DNA of 40,324 bases from Candidatus Baldrarchaeota archaeon (GCA_030587435.1 JAUQZC010000123.1:1-40324), one strand, 5' to 3'. Shown: positions 17,728 through 26,362, counted from the first letter of the stretch. Notes: generated from the sequence alone by a model not told the origin. Numbers and translations are program-made.

Positions 17728-18072
17728 CTAATATGTGATTCTTGAAGGTTCTGTTTTTTTGTTTTTATTCGCAAAGTACAGAGCAATAAAGGCACAAGTG
17801 ATTCCCATAAAGTTTGCAAACAAGTCGCTGAAATCGAAAACTCTCCATGAAACAAATAGCTGTAAGCCTTCATGAAACACGGGATAGACTATTAAAAACA
17901 CCTTGTTTTTGAAACTGTACAAAAACAAAATACCTAAAATGAGAAAGGCAAGGAAATGCTCGAGTTTATCGCTGAAGCTGGGTGCTTCAGCAACCGTCTG
18001 AGTTGGAATAATAGCTAAAATAGTTAAAACGATGACATAAAAAATTGTGATGACCTTTAATTTGCTTATCAT
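17728..18072 (-). CDS. VanZ-like membrane protein
   Basis: Protein of 114 residues with four likely membrane helices. The VanZ-type signature is present: DKLEHFLAFLILG, then HEGLQLFVSWRVFDFSDLFANFMG. Family members are small membrane proteins, some linked to glycopeptide resistance in bacteria, but the molecular role in archaea is not known. ATG 18072 is used. It stands alone, converging on the cysteine desulfurase remnant. Confidence 0.8.
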   Translation of the reverse strand: MISKLKVITIFYVIVLTILAIIPTQTVAEAPSFSDKLEHFLAFLILGILFLYSFKNKVFLIVYPVFHEGLQLFVSWRVFDFSDLFANFMGITCAFIALYFANKNKKTEPSRITY

Positions 18073-18582
18073 AGTTGAAGAATAAGGATGGTTTTATTTA
18101 AAGCTAATGTTACAGGTCTAACTTTTATATGGGTCTCCTCTTGTTATAACAGTGTTAAACTTATTTTAGAGTTTTAACTTAAAGTTAATGATGCTTTCGG
18201 GGGACTGTGACCTTAAACGTTAAGATGTCAGGTTTTGCAGACGCTTAATAAGAAACAAGATTTACATGTGAAAACTTGCTGTATAAACAAGTTGTATGTG
18301 TTTTTCAGATGCTTGCCGCCAAAAATGGCTTAGATCTTGGCTACTAAGGCAAATTAATTCCAAAATAACATAATAGCTAAGTCTTAAAATGAAACATATT
18401 TTGAAACTTCGTTATTTACCAGTTTATGCTAAGTTACCAATACATGCAGCTTTAGGTTTGTTAAATTTACACGGAGACTTGTATAAGTACATTTTTAATT
18501 AATGATTGTGAAATCTAGACTTCCACAAACTTTCTATAAAAGTATTTTTGTATGACTCTTGAAAAGTTAATTTGGTGGTTTC
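18073..18582. other. Intergenic region between VanZ-like and hicB genes
   Basis: About 510 bases between divergent genes with no supported gene. It is A/T-rich with several stop-dense frames on both strands. Promoters for both genes must lie here; candidates include A/T-rich stretches near 18115 and 18535. No tRNA, no clear C/D box pair and no repeat were seen. Confidence 0.35.
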
Positions 18583-18801
18583 ATGGAAAGGGAATTTACG
18601 ATAATAATTGAAAAGGATGAAGACGGATATTATGTTGCGAGTGTAGTGGAGCTTCCTGGCTGTCACACCCAAGGAAAAACATTAGATGAATTAGTGAAGC
18701 GCGTTAGAGAAGCAATTGAACTATATTTAGAAGTGGAAAAGGATTTTCCGAAGCTAAATTTTGTAGGGATACAGCGGATCAGTGTAGAGGTATCTAAATG
18801 A
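18583..18801 (+). CDS. hicB: HicB-like antitoxin
   Basis: Protein of 72 residues with the HicB partial RNase-H fold pattern: FTIIIEKDEDGYYVASVVEL, then PGCHTQGKTLDELVKRVREA. It would bind and block HicA. No DNA-binding tail is present, so it is the short form. The ATG at 18583 follows GGTGG. Its stop overlaps the start of the HicA frame in an ATGA, showing they form one operon with antitoxin first. Confidence 0.88.
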   Translation: MEREFTIIIEKDEDGYYVASVVELPGCHTQGKTLDELVKRVREAIELYLEVEKDFPKLNFVGIQRISVEVSK

Positions 18802-19029
18802 GGTTTAGACCTCTACCAGCGGAAAAAGTAGTAAAGGCACTTACAAAAATTGGCTTTCAAGTGATTAGGCGAAGAGAGAGTTCACGTATTTCTCCGTCAT
18901 CCTGATGGAAGGACTACAGTAGTTCCAGTTCATAAGGGTGAAGTAATTGGGAGAGGGTTGTTATTAAAAATTATAAAGGACGCCAGACTAAGTAAAGACG
19001 AGTTTATGAAAATTGTTGAAACCATATAA
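18798..19029 (+). pseudogene. hicA: HicA-like toxin, interrupted by a one-base frameshift
   Basis: From ATG 18798 the protein reads MRFRPLPAEKVVKALTKIGF and so on to RRRES, then runs into a stop. One base further on, the other frame continues the HicA pattern from codon CAC at 18883: HVFLRHPDGRTTVVPVHKGE, ending at 19029. The break is one extra T at 18881/18882, exactly at the conserved Ser-His pair that holds the catalytic histidine. Either the toxin is dead by mutation, or the T is a sequence error. HicA is an mRNA-cleaving dsRBD-like toxin. The antitoxin gene is intact. Confidence 0.8.
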
Positions 19030-19032
19030 GAA

Positions 19033-19869
19033 TCAAAGATTGTTTCTGTTTTTCACTTTTAATATTATTCGATCTAGACTGCCTGAAACATAACCTTCCA
19101 GTTCCATTGTCACGTAAAGAAAACCTAGTTCTTTAAGTCTTTTAGAAATCTCGTCTAAAAGCCTTTCATCGAATAGCTTTTTTCTTTCTTCTCTGGCCAC
19201 TTCTATTCTAGCTATGTCTCCATGGTCTCTAACCCTTACAAGTTTAACTCCTGCTAGCTTCTTTATCATGGTTTCTGCTTCTCCAACTCTTTTAACAGCT
19301 TCCAATGTGATTTTCCTCCCGTATGGAAATCTTGAAGCCAAACACGTTACAGGGGGTTTATCAGCTGTAGGTAAGCCTAACATTCTAGATATAGCCCTAA
19401 TTTCATCTTTTTTAAGACCTACCTCGGCCAGAGGACTCCTAATACCTAATTCTTTTAAGGCTTTGATGCCCGGCCTATATGATTGCATATCGTCAGCATT
19501 TGTTCCATCAACAACTATTTCAAGTCCTTCTTCTAGGGCAATTTTTAGAAGTGCTCCCATAAGTTCCTTTTTGCAGTAGTAACATCGATTTGGAGGATTC
19601 TCCACTAAACGTTTGTTTTCAAGCTCATTTACCTCTATGATCTTATGTCTAATACCTATAAGTTTAGCCAATTTTTCCGCTTCTTCAAGTTCTCCAGGCG
19701 GCAGGAGAAGAGAGTTAGCAGTGACAGCTAAAGCTTTATTGCCTAAAGCCGTTTTGGCGGCGTAGGCTACAAGTGTGCTGTCTACTCCCCCGGAAAAAGC
19801 TACTAAAACTCCTTTCTTACCCTTAAACCAATCTAAGAGTCTCCGGTATTTTTTCTCCAAAAACCTCAC
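19033..19869 (-). CDS. larE: LarE-like ATP-dependent sulfur transferase
   Basis: Protein of 278 residues with the PP-loop SGGVDS at 26-31 and the LarE hallmarks: NRCYYCKKE (94-102), DGTNADD (121-127), a Y-R-P-G turn, DKPPVTCLASRFPYG. The cysteine in TCLASR is residue 176, matching the sacrificial sulfur-donor Cys176 of the Lactobacillus enzyme; the NRCYYC cysteines may instead point to the iron-sulfur subtype. LarE makes the thiocarboxylates of the nickel-pincer cofactor. LarB and LarC are not in this window, so a different thiolation role is possible. GTG 19869 is used. Confidence 0.88.
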   Translation of the reverse strand: MRFLEKKYRRLLDWFKGKKGVLVAFSGGVDSTLVAYAAKTALGNKALAVTANSLLLPPGELEEAEKLAKLIGIRHKIIEVNELENKRLVENPPNRCYYCKKELMGALLKIALEEGLEIVVDGTNADDMQSYRPGIKALKELGIRSPLAEVGLKKDEIRAISRMLGLPTADKPPVTCLASRFPYGRKITLEAVKRVGEAETMIKKLAGVKLVRVRDHGDIARIEVAREERKKLFDERLLDEISKRLKELGFLYVTMELEGYVSGSLDRIILKVKNRNNL

Positions 19870-20123
19870 CGTCCGAAACTAAACAAATATAACCCTGTTA
19901 TAAAAATTTCTTTAGGAATCTAGCTCATAACTCCACGTCAGACTTACATGTGCCAATACGCATTGAAATGTAACAAACTTAGATTTATGTTAAACAGCTT
20001 AATTAAATTTAAGCAGTTAGCATTTACCTACTTACTAACAGAAACATAATTTGTTCTGAATAGTCTTATATAATCTAATAGAACTTTTTAGTATTGATAA
20101 GGTTCTATGAGGTGCGCATTAAC

Positions 20124-20450
20124 ATGTCTGGATATCTGCCGCTAAGAGTTCCTGAGGAAGATTTGAAATATCTTGAGGAAAGAGCAAAGAAAGAAAAGGT
20201 TCCAAAGGCTGTTTTAGCTAGAAAGATGCTGCATGAAAAAATATTGGAAGAAAGATTTAATGAAGCGGTGCAAAGATATTTAAAGGGAGAGGTTTCGCTT
20301 GGTAAAGCTGCTGAAATCGCGAATTTATCGATTAGAGGGTTTATTGCTCGTTTAGCTTCTCTCGGCATTGTAATTCGCTACTCAAAGGAAATGTTGGAAG
20401 CTGATTTAGAGGCTGCAAGAAAATGGGCAAAGAAAATAAAAAGGAAGTAA
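20124..20450 (+). CDS. UPF0175 family antitoxin-like protein
   Basis: Protein of about 108 residues. The second half (RYLKGEVSLGKAAEIANLS, then GFIARLASLGIVIRYSKEML) is the UPF0175 helix-turn-helix domain, usually an antitoxin beside DUF3368 PIN toxins. The N-terminal part (SGYLPLRVPEEDLKYLEERA) looks like a ribbon-helix-helix dimeriser. ATG 20124 follows AGGTG; the open frame begins at 20094. It overlaps the downstream PIN gene by 28 bases, which fits an antitoxin-toxin pair with coupled translation. Confidence 0.85.
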   Translation: MSGYLPLRVPEEDLKYLEERAKKEKVPKAVLARKMLHEKILEERFNEAVQRYLKGEVSLGKAAEIANLSIRGFIARLASLGIVIRYSKEMLEADLEAARKWAKKIKRK

Positions 20451-20959
20451 TTCTTAATGCAACCCCCGTAATATATTTGGGTAAAACTAACATTTTAAAG
20501 AAAGTTGTAGAAGCTTTTAATGAAATTTATATAACCGAGGCTGTTTACGACGAAGTTGTCGAAAAAGGGAAGGAAATAGGGGCCGAAGAGGTACATATTG
20601 TGGAAAAATACATTAAGGACGGGGTAATTAAAGTTATTGGAAACCCCTCTGCGACTGATGATTTTTCGGAAACTTATCAATTAGGAAAAGGAGAAAGCTC
20701 TACAATACTGGCCGCAATGAATAAAAAATGTATCGCCATTATAGATGATGAAAGAGCTAGAAAAATAGGAGAAAAATGTAACGTAGAAGTTCATGGCACA
20801 TTATTTCTCTTAAAACTTCTATTTCTCCTCAAAAAATTGAACAGAACAAAAATAGAAAATGTCGTAAAGGAAATGACAAACAAGGGTTTTAGATTAGATA
20901 CACATATTATCTTAATCTTCGTAGAGGATATAAAGATTGAAAGCTCAGAAAAACAGTAG
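20423..20959 (+). CDS. DUF3368-type PIN-domain toxin
   Basis: Protein of 178 residues of the DUF3368 branch of PIN proteins: it opens with VILNATPVIYLGK, continues with a glutamate-bearing ITEAVYDEVV, then GKGESSTILAA and IIDDERARK, and ends with a helical region (RLDTHII). The usual first aspartate is an asparagine here (Asn12), as in many family members. Expected to act as an RNase toxin neutralised by the UPF0175 protein that overlaps its start. Confidence 0.85.
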   Translation: MGKENKKEVILNATPVIYLGKTNILKKVVEAFNEIYITEAVYDEVVEKGKEIGAEEVHIVEKYIKDGVIKVIGNPSATDDFSETYQLGKGESSTILAAMNKKCIAIIDDERARKIGEKCNVEVHGTLFLLKLLFLLKKLNRTKIENVVKEMTNKGFRLDTHIILIFVEDIKIESSEKQ

Positions 20960-21079
20960 GAGTTGTAAAATAATAGATATGTTAACAGTAAGAGCGAATA
21001 AAACCAGAAAAAGAATATTACAAGAGGGATGAAGACTTCTAGGAAGAAAGTTTTACTAATAAATATGTGCAAGGTAAAA

Positions 21080-22261
21080 TTACGGTAAAAGTTTCTCGGA
21101 GATTTCTCTTAAACTTTTAAGACTTTCTTTTAGGAGGTCTTTAAGATCTATTTCTGATTCATATTTTATTACAAGTTCTTCTTTTGCATGTGTTACTGGT
21201 TTTGAAGGTCTAGCCCAACATCCTTTGATCGAGGCGCAACCGGTGGTAACTTTCATACATGACGCATCATATGTCCCTATTTTCTTGGCTAAAGCTATGC
21301 TTTCCTCTTTATCAAAACCTATGAGAGGTCGAAGAACTGGTAGTTCTGAGGCTTTATCAATGACGCTGAGATTTTGAAGTGTTTGAGAAGCCACTTGAGC
21401 CAAGTTTTCTCCTGTAACTATGGCTTTTGCTCCAAGTTTTTTAGCTAGTTCGTTGGCCACTCTATACATCATTCTTTTACATAGAATACAGGTATATCTT
21501 GGGGCTGTTTTTCTAAAAGCTGCTAAGTTTTGATCGTGTCTAAATATATACACGGGCATTTCCTCGCCTATGTGCCATTTGCGAAGCGTTTTAATTACTT
21601 CTATGAAGCGTTTTAGATCGGATTTGTCTCCATCTCTCGGGAAATATGCGAATAGAGGTATTATGGAGCAACCTCTTTTCATCATAAGCCAAGCTGCTAC
21701 AGGTGAATCTATACCGCCTGATATTAAACATACAACTTTACCTGCTGTTCCTAGAGGTAGTCCACCGGGACCTGGAATTTTCTCAGTATATAAGTAACAA
21801 TTACTATTTCTAACTTCTACAAAAACTGTTTTTTCGGGGTTTGTTAAAGAAACTTTTAAACCTGTTTTTTCTTTTATTATGGATCCAAGCTTTCTTTCAA
21901 GATCCAAGCTTGTAAATGAATGTTTCCCAGTTCTCCTAACCCTAACAGCAAAACTCTTCGCATCTCCTAAGATTTCCTCGGCGTTTTCAGATATGAATTT
22001 TTCAAGCTCATTTAAGGTAACGTACTTGTAGGGGCTCATGTAAACTATGCCGAAAATCCTCTTTAAAACATTTATAGCTTTATCTATTTCAGTTGTTTCT
22101 ACAAATATTCTAGACCACTTATGGCTTATTTTCGCCCTTATACCCTCTTCTTTTAAACCGCATCTTATGTTAGAAATAAGTTTTTGTGTAAATATCCTTC
22201 TAACAGGTGTTGATTTTAATGCAATTTCTCCGTAAGCGACTAACACGCCGTCTATAATCAA
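21080..22261 (-). CDS. thiI: tRNA sulfurtransferase ThiI (archaeal type)
   Basis: Protein of about 393 residues. An N-terminal ferredoxin-like and THUMP RNA-binding region is followed by the PP-loop domain with SGGIDSPVAAWLMMKRG, RYTCILCKRMMY and TGENLAQVASQT. It adenylates and thiolates tRNA position 8 to 4-thiouridine, and may feed thiamin synthesis. The C-terminal rhodanese domain of bacterial ThiI is absent, as usual in archaea. TTG 22261 is preferred: GGAGG sits 8 bases upstream, and MIIDGVLVAYGEIAL is the normal family start; the frame extends 19 codons further to 22318. Confidence 0.9.
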   Translation of the reverse strand: MIIDGVLVAYGEIALKSTPVRRIFTQKLISNIRCGLKEEGIRAKISHKWSRIFVETTEIDKAINVLKRIFGIVYMSPYKYVTLNELEKFISENAEEILGDAKSFAVRVRRTGKHSFTSLDLERKLGSIIKEKTGLKVSLTNPEKTVFVEVRNSNCYLYTEKIPGPGGLPLGTAGKVVCLISGGIDSPVAAWLMMKRGCSIIPLFAYFPRDGDKSDLKRFIEVIKTLRKWHIGEEMPVYIFRHDQNLAAFRKTAPRYTCILCKRMMYRVANELAKKLGAKAIVTGENLAQVASQTLQNLSVIDKASELPVLRPLIGFDKEESIALAKKIGTYDASCMKVTTGCASIKGCWARPSKPVTHAKEELVIKYESEIDLKDLLKESLKSLREISEKLLP

Positions 22262-22314
22262 GATAAAATCCTCCGACGTAGCATAAAAACCTTTTAGACT
22301 TACCTTATTTATGT

Positions 22315-22764
22315 TCACATTTTAATGGCTTGGTCAAGGGTGAGAATCTTTAGTTTGTTTTTCTTTGCATAATTAATTACCCTTTTCTTAAGTAAATGTT
22401 CATCTTCCGTGATTAAGTCGACTTTCTTATGTAGTGCTGTAGCTAAAATTACTGCGTCTGAAGCATAGAGGTTTAACTTATAGATAATTTCAGATGTCAA
22501 CTTTCGAACACTTGAGATACTAACGATTTCTACAAATCCTCCGGCTTCAAGCCCCAGTAAAAATGTCTCTGTATCCTTTATTTTTTCTTCGGGATACCTT
22601 ATTTTTGTGAGTGCTCTGATTACTTCTAACAGTACCCATTCACTGCATATTAAGGAGACTTTTTCATCTAAAACGTTATCCTTTAATTTTAGAGCAAACT
22701 TTTCTTTAGCTTCCCCCTTTTTAAACCATTTGACGACAACAGATGCGTCTGTGCATATTTTCAA
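22315..22764 (-). CDS. vapC: PIN-domain toxin (VapC)
   Basis: PIN toxin of 149 residues. The acids are in CTDASVVVKW (first), SEWVLLEVIRA (second), YASDAVILATA (third) and LITEDEHLLKK (fourth), so the active site looks complete. It starts with TTG right after the antitoxin stop, with no gap, in a VapB-VapC order. A decayed second copy of this gene is present upstream at 23198-23598. Confidence 0.88.
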   Translation of the reverse strand: MKICTDASVVVKWFKKGEAKEKFALKLKDNVLDEKVSLICSEWVLLEVIRALTKIRYPEEKIKDTETFLLGLEAGGFVEIVSISSVRKLTSEIIYKLNLYASDAVILATALHKKVDLITEDEHLLKKRVINYAKKNKLKILTLDQAIKM

Positions 22765-23004
22765 TCACTCTTTCTCCTCGTGCATTTTAATAATTACATC
22801 GGTTGGCGAAGGATACTTCTCCGTTCCCTGCCTTATCTTGTCAAGTTTCTTTCTTAAAAACTGTTTAAGACAATCTTTTATAAGTCGATTTAAAGCAACA
22901 AGAAAAGCTTCAGTTCTATTTTTGAAGAACCCCTGTCTAACAAGCATATCAACCTTTTCAATCAAATCTTTTTCGATCCGTAAATTTACTTGCACTTTTT
23001 CCAT
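22765..23004 (-). CDS. vapB: Ribbon-helix-helix antitoxin (VapB)
   Basis: Antitoxin of 79 residues. VQVNLRIEKDLIEKVDMLVR is a clear ribbon-helix-helix DNA-binding start, followed by NRTEAFLVALNRLIKD and a C-terminal toxin-binding tail. ATG 23004 is chosen, behind AAGGGA; the open frame runs upstream to 23079 through sequence that is not part of the family. It directly precedes vapC. The C-terminal half has a decayed duplicate at 23599-23725. Confidence 0.85.
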   Translation of the reverse strand: MEKVQVNLRIEKDLIEKVDMLVRQGFFKNRTEAFLVALNRLIKDCLKQFLRKKLDKIRQGTEKYPSPTDVIIKMHEEKE

Positions 23005-23099
23005 ATTAATTCCCTTGAAAGTATAGATGAAAATGAATATATTAATCTGTCTATACAACAACAAATATACAAGAATCAAAACAAGAACAACAATAGCAT

Positions 23100-23213
23100 C
23101 TTATGTTAGAAGTAAACTTTGACAAACATCTCCCTAGCAGGTGGAGATTTTAAAGCTATTTCACCATAAGCCACTAATAGACCATTCCATAATCAAATTA
23201 GCATTTCCTCCAC
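23100..23213 (-). pseudogene. Duplicated 5' fragment of thiI (decayed)
   Basis: This stretch lines up with the first part of thiI at about 22160-22274, including the ribosome site CCTCC (plus strand), with scattered substitutions and small indels. For example TTATGTTAGAAATAAG near 22165 matches TTATGTTAGAAGTAAA here. Only about 35 codons remain, and the frame is not maintained. It marks the end of a tandem duplication that also copied the VapBC genes. Confidence 0.75.
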
Positions 23214-23598
23214 TTAATTCTTAATTTTAAATTTAATACCATTTCAACTAGTTTAGATTTTGGTGATTTTTCGAGATTGTAGATTTTTACTTTATTTTTC
23301 TTTGCATATTCAATAGCGCTTCTTTTAAGTAGAAGCTGACCTTCAGTAATTAAATGCACCTTCTTACATATTGCTGTAGCCAAACTCACAGCATCTAAAG
23401 CATAAAGATTCAATTTACGTCTTCTATTTTCTCTTCGGAGTACCCTGCCTTTGTAAGAGCCCTAATCACCTCTAATAAGACCCATTCGATGTAAATTACA
23501 GATATCTTCTCATCTAAGATGTCATCTTTCAACTTTAAGATAAATTTTCCTTTTCTAAACCATTTAACAATAACAGTAGCATCTGTACAAACGATCAG
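23198..23598 (-). pseudogene. Decayed duplicate of the VapC gene
   Basis: The minus strand encodes two pieces of VapC. The first (about 23598-23411) reads VCTDATVIVKWFRKGKF, later ILDEKISV and EWVLLEVIRALTKAGY, then meets a stop. The second (23413-23198) reads NLYALDAVSLATAICKKVHL, then LITEGQLLLKRSAIEYAKK. About 30 codons present in the intact copy at 22315-22764 are missing between them, and the frame is broken. No normal start codon precedes the first piece (CTG at that position). Clearly a dead paralogue of the neighbour. Confidence 0.85.
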
Positions 23599-23725
23599 TT
23601 AGTCTTCCTCCTTATGTAGCTTAACAACTATATTAGTCGGTGAGGAACAGTTGCTTGTCCCCTGCCTCACCTTTTCAAGTTTTTCTCTTAAAAAGTCTCT
23701 AAGACTTTCCCTTATAAATTAGAGT
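23599..23725 (-). pseudogene. Decayed duplicate of the VapB gene (3' part)
   Basis: Reads ESLRDFLREKLEKVRQGTSN, then SPTNIVVKLHKEED and a stop, matching the C-terminal half of VapB at 22765-23004. The N-terminal DNA-binding half is gone; the similarity fades at about 23725. With the VapC and thiI fragments it forms one degraded copy of a duplicated segment. Confidence 0.8.
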
Positions 23726-23832
23726 TTCTTGTTCCCTTTAGAATAAATTTATAAGCGATAAAAACCATTTTATACTTAAAATATTTTGAGAGTTAACTTT
23801 CGGGCAAAATGTAGTTTGCTTGGTGTCTGAAA

Positions 23833-24177
23833 TTGTTAAGGGAAAACAGTAAAAAACTTCGATTATGCAATTGTTTTTCCGACGAAACCAGAAATTGTAG
23901 GTGGCCTAATAATCAATTAAGACTTCAAAAAATAAGAATAGCTATTTTGACCTTCTTTCTGTTTTATTCAAAGTTACTTCTCCTTACTCGTGGAAAATAC
24001 ATTTTCCTTTTCCCATTGGTATCTGTTTTAACCATGATTTTGTTGGTTTGCTGGCTTGTTCCTACATTTTACGATTATCAAAGAAGAGGGAAAATGAAAA
24101 CAGCGTACCTATACGTTCTATATTTCCTAATAATTTCCATTCCATTTACATTCCTATACTTGTTTACTCATCGATAG
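23833..24177 (+). CDS. Small three-helix membrane protein, unknown
   Basis: Protein of 114 residues with a basic N-terminal 30 residues and three likely membrane helices at about 33-50, 56-78 and 90-111. It has no motif I recognise. The TTG start at 23833 follows GGTG by 7 bases. It lies 30 bases before a larger membrane protein gene on the same strand, so the two probably form a membrane complex or operon. Composition resembles its neighbour. Confidence 0.5.
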   Translation: MLRENSKKLRLCNCFSDETRNCRWPNNQLRLQKIRIAILTFFLFYSKLLLLTRGKYIFLFPLVSVLTMILLVCWLVPTFYDYQRRGKMKTAYLYVLYFLIISIPFTFLYLFTHR

Positions 24178-24207
24178 CTTTACACTCGATATCGTGAGGT
24201 GTTAGTT

Positions 24208-25221
24208 ATGGGCAAAGAGGAAGAAATTGCTGGAGGATTTTTAGGTTATCCTATATCTCGACTAGGCTACCCGGTTGTTCTTCTTAGACTACATTTTGGT
24301 TTAATAATTGTTTTACCTTTCTTCATTTTTCTCGCCGTTATGGCCCACATCAATTTTGGTTGGTTTAACTTTACCAGACAACTTTACCTAATTTCAGGAC
24401 TGTTCATAGGCATTGCTGGCGGGATTTCCGAGGCTTTCCTTGTGATAAGGAAACTTAAAGAGGAGGTTGAAGTTGTTGCTTGGTTTCTGATACCTTTAAG
24501 TTTTATTTTCTGGCTCCTGCCAACAGCCTTTATCTACTTATATTTTGGATCAAAAGAGTTTCTTCCATTTTGTGCATACTTTTTGCTTCCCTCTTTCGCT
24601 GTGGCCTTGGTTACAAACGGTTTTGTGTTCTACAAATTTGAGAAAAGGGAGAAGGTTAGAGTTTTCACATTTTTCTTATCTAGGTATGTTCCTTACCCAA
24701 AGTATTGGATGGAGTTTCCTGAAACCTTGGAGATCAAGTTTTACGGATTTCTTAATGCGGTAGCCGAGAAAGATTTTTCTTGGATGCTTTATTACGGCAG
24801 GTATGCAGATCAGCTGAAAATTCTTATTGAAGAATTTTCTAAAAGAAGCGATGAGTTTGGAAAAGAAATTCTTGGTGTTAAAGAGCTATTAAAACGGTTT
24901 TTAGATGAAATTATAAGTTTCAATCAGGATCAACGTAGGGTATCTTTGATTTTTGTAGGGAGTTGTTTTGTCTGGATAGCCTTTTTGTTTTATGTTGCAG
25001 CTAACAACTGGTTTGGTGTACTTCAAAAATATGGTAGTTATGCAATTTTCATATTTTATTTACCTCTTTTCTTAATCTTTGCATATCCAGCTATGAAAAG
25101 AAAGACTCTCATGAAAAACTATTATAAAACTATTAAAGCAATATTTGGAGAAATTGACCCTAAAGTTCAAAGCAAAATTAAAAACATTTTAAAATCAATT
25201 ACTAAAGAGAAATATAGTTAA
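24208..25221 (+). CDS. Polytopic membrane protein with soluble middle domain, unknown
   Basis: Protein of about 337 residues. Four membrane helices occupy roughly residues 22-140, a soluble helical region 145-250 contains KFYGFLNAVAEKDF and many charged residues, and two further helices follow at about 255-305 before a basic tail. The overall plan (helices, cytoplasmic helical domain, helix pair) recalls type II secretion / archaellum assembly membrane proteins of the GspF/TadC type, but no family motif is clear. ATG 24208 follows GAGGTG; GTG 24199 overlaps that site. No ATPase partner is adjacent. Confidence 0.55.
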   Translation: MGKEEEIAGGFLGYPISRLGYPVVLLRLHFGLIIVLPFFIFLAVMAHINFGWFNFTRQLYLISGLFIGIAGGISEAFLVIRKLKEEVEVVAWFLIPLSFIFWLLPTAFIYLYFGSKEFLPFCAYFLLPSFAVALVTNGFVFYKFEKREKVRVFTFFLSRYVPYPKYWMEFPETLEIKFYGFLNAVAEKDFSWMLYYGRYADQLKILIEEFSKRSDEFGKEILGVKELLKRFLDEIISFNQDQRRVSLIFVGSCFVWIAFLFYVAANNWFGVLQKYGSYAIFIFYLPLFLIFAYPAMKRKTLMKNYYKTIKAIFGEIDPKVQSKIKNILKSITKEKYS

Positions 25222-25294
25222 AAGAACGAAGAAGATTTGCAGTATTATCAAAATAGGATTTAGAAATTAGTTGATTTTCTTCTCTAACGGCTTT

Positions 25295-25880
25295 TCATGT
25301 CCTTTGTTCTCTAATTAGGTTTATAATGTTGATTGCGATTTCTTCGGCGTTTTTGAGGTTTTCCATATTTATGTTTTTTATGTTATCTGTGTACCAGTGG
25401 TAATCGACAGGCATTCCCTTTTCGCCGAATGCCATGATGCTTTATAGCCTTAAGTTTGTCTCGCATTAGTATTGTTGCGTCCGTAGGTAGTAGTCTATAT
25501 TTAAATGAGGGAACACCAAGTTTTTCGCCCACTTTTCTAGCTGCTTCCAACAGCTTTCCTTCTTTGCAGCAGAAAATTTTAATTAAACCTTCGTAAGTGG
25601 TATACACGAGATTTCCTTTCCCAGGATTGTCAAAATTTATCGTGTAAGCTCTAGTTAAGATGTTTTTGTATTGTTTTTCAAAGTTTATCATGCCTAGCAT
25701 TCCAACTTCCTCAGAACCTATAGCAACAAAATATATCTCTACATTTTCAGGTTTCTCCTTTGGTATCCTTTCCACTAAAGATAGGAGAACAGTTGTCCCA
25801 GAGCCGTTATCGTTTGCCCCCCTGGGACATAGGTGTGTTTAAGTTCTCTCTCAAAAAGTTAAGTAGCGTTACTATTAACG
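25295..25880 (-). pseudogene. Broken M28-family peptidase fragment
   Basis: The minus strand encodes pieces of an M28 aminopeptidase: HTYVPG, then in a second frame GANDNGSGTTVLLSLVERIP, FVAIGSEEVGM with the catalytic and metal-binding glutamates, TINFDNPG with the next ligand, and in a third frame GMPVDYHWYTDNIKN with the last histidine, ending at TGA 25295. Frame changes occur at a run of six G (25815-25820 region) and near 25440. The N-terminal half is absent. The three frames join up well, so the breaks are recent or partly sequence errors, but the 5' truncation is real within this window. Confidence 0.8.
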
Positions 25881-25911
25881 GTATTGAGATAACTAGGGCA
25901 ATAAGATATAA

Positions 25912-26092
25912 GAGCAGATTAAAATTGATGAGCCTAAATGTGATGGTTGCGGTCTATGTATTCCTGCTTGTCCAGAGGGGCCCTTCAAATAATAGATGGG
26001 AAAGCAAGGCTTGTGGATGAGAGATATTGTGATGGTTGGGTGCATGTATCGGAGAATGTCCTAAAGGTGCGATAACAATTGAGGAGAGATAA
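25912..26092 (+). pseudogene. Broken ferredoxin-like 2[4Fe-4S] fragment
   Basis: Frame one reads PKCDGCGLCIPACPEGALQI, then IDGKARLVDERYCDG; a one-base loss near 26035 moves the rest, LGACIGECPKGAITIEER, into another frame ending at TAA 26092. Together they make a two-cluster ferredoxin domain. There is no start codon: a stop (25909) lies just upstream in the first frame, next to the broken peptidase on the other strand. It is either the N-terminus of a longer iron-sulfur protein that has lost its start, or a relic. Confidence 0.75.
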
Positions 26093-26110
26093 CACTTTAA
26101 TAGTCGATCT

Positions 26111-26362
26111 TTGCGAACATCCTTTAGAGAATTTAAGGAAGAAATGGAGGAAATTGAGGAAGTAGAGTTTTTCGGCTATGAACTTGAACAGAAATGTCCG
26201 AGTTGCGGTACTTTGGTACGTAGAGAAGCTAAACCTTCCTGCGTTACTTGGTGCAATTATGCGGACAAATGTATAGATGACCTTAAAGCAAAAGGATTAA
26301 TTTCAAAGGAAACTGCTGCAGAACTTAGAAAAATTGCTAAAAAACCTAGCCTTATACGATGA
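26111..26362 (+). CDS. Small cysteine-rich protein, unknown
   Basis: Protein of up to 83 residues with an acidic helical start (EEMEEIEEVEFFGYELE) and then CPSCGTLVRR, KPSCVTWCNYADKC: five cysteines that look like a metal-binding knuckle. I recall such a tail at the end of some archaeal and bacterial iron-sulfur or phosphohydrolase proteins, but cannot name the family. It may be the C-terminal part of the broken ferredoxin gene just upstream, whose stop is 19 bases away. TTG 26111 or ATG 26144 could start it. Confidence 0.5.
   Translation: MRTSFREFKEEMEEIEEVEFFGYELEQKCPSCGTLVRREAKPSCVTWCNYADKCIDDLKAKGLISKETAAELRKIAKKPSLIR

Noticed and set aside
10254..18240. Shared word TGTCAGGTTTT in two intergenic regions (about 10257 and 18226)
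   Set aside because: Too short, with no extended similarity around it; no evidence of a dispersed repeat.
25760..26020. Plus-strand open frame across the M28 and ferredoxin fragments
   Set aside because: Its translation shows no family pattern and it runs through two recognisable gene remnants in other frames.
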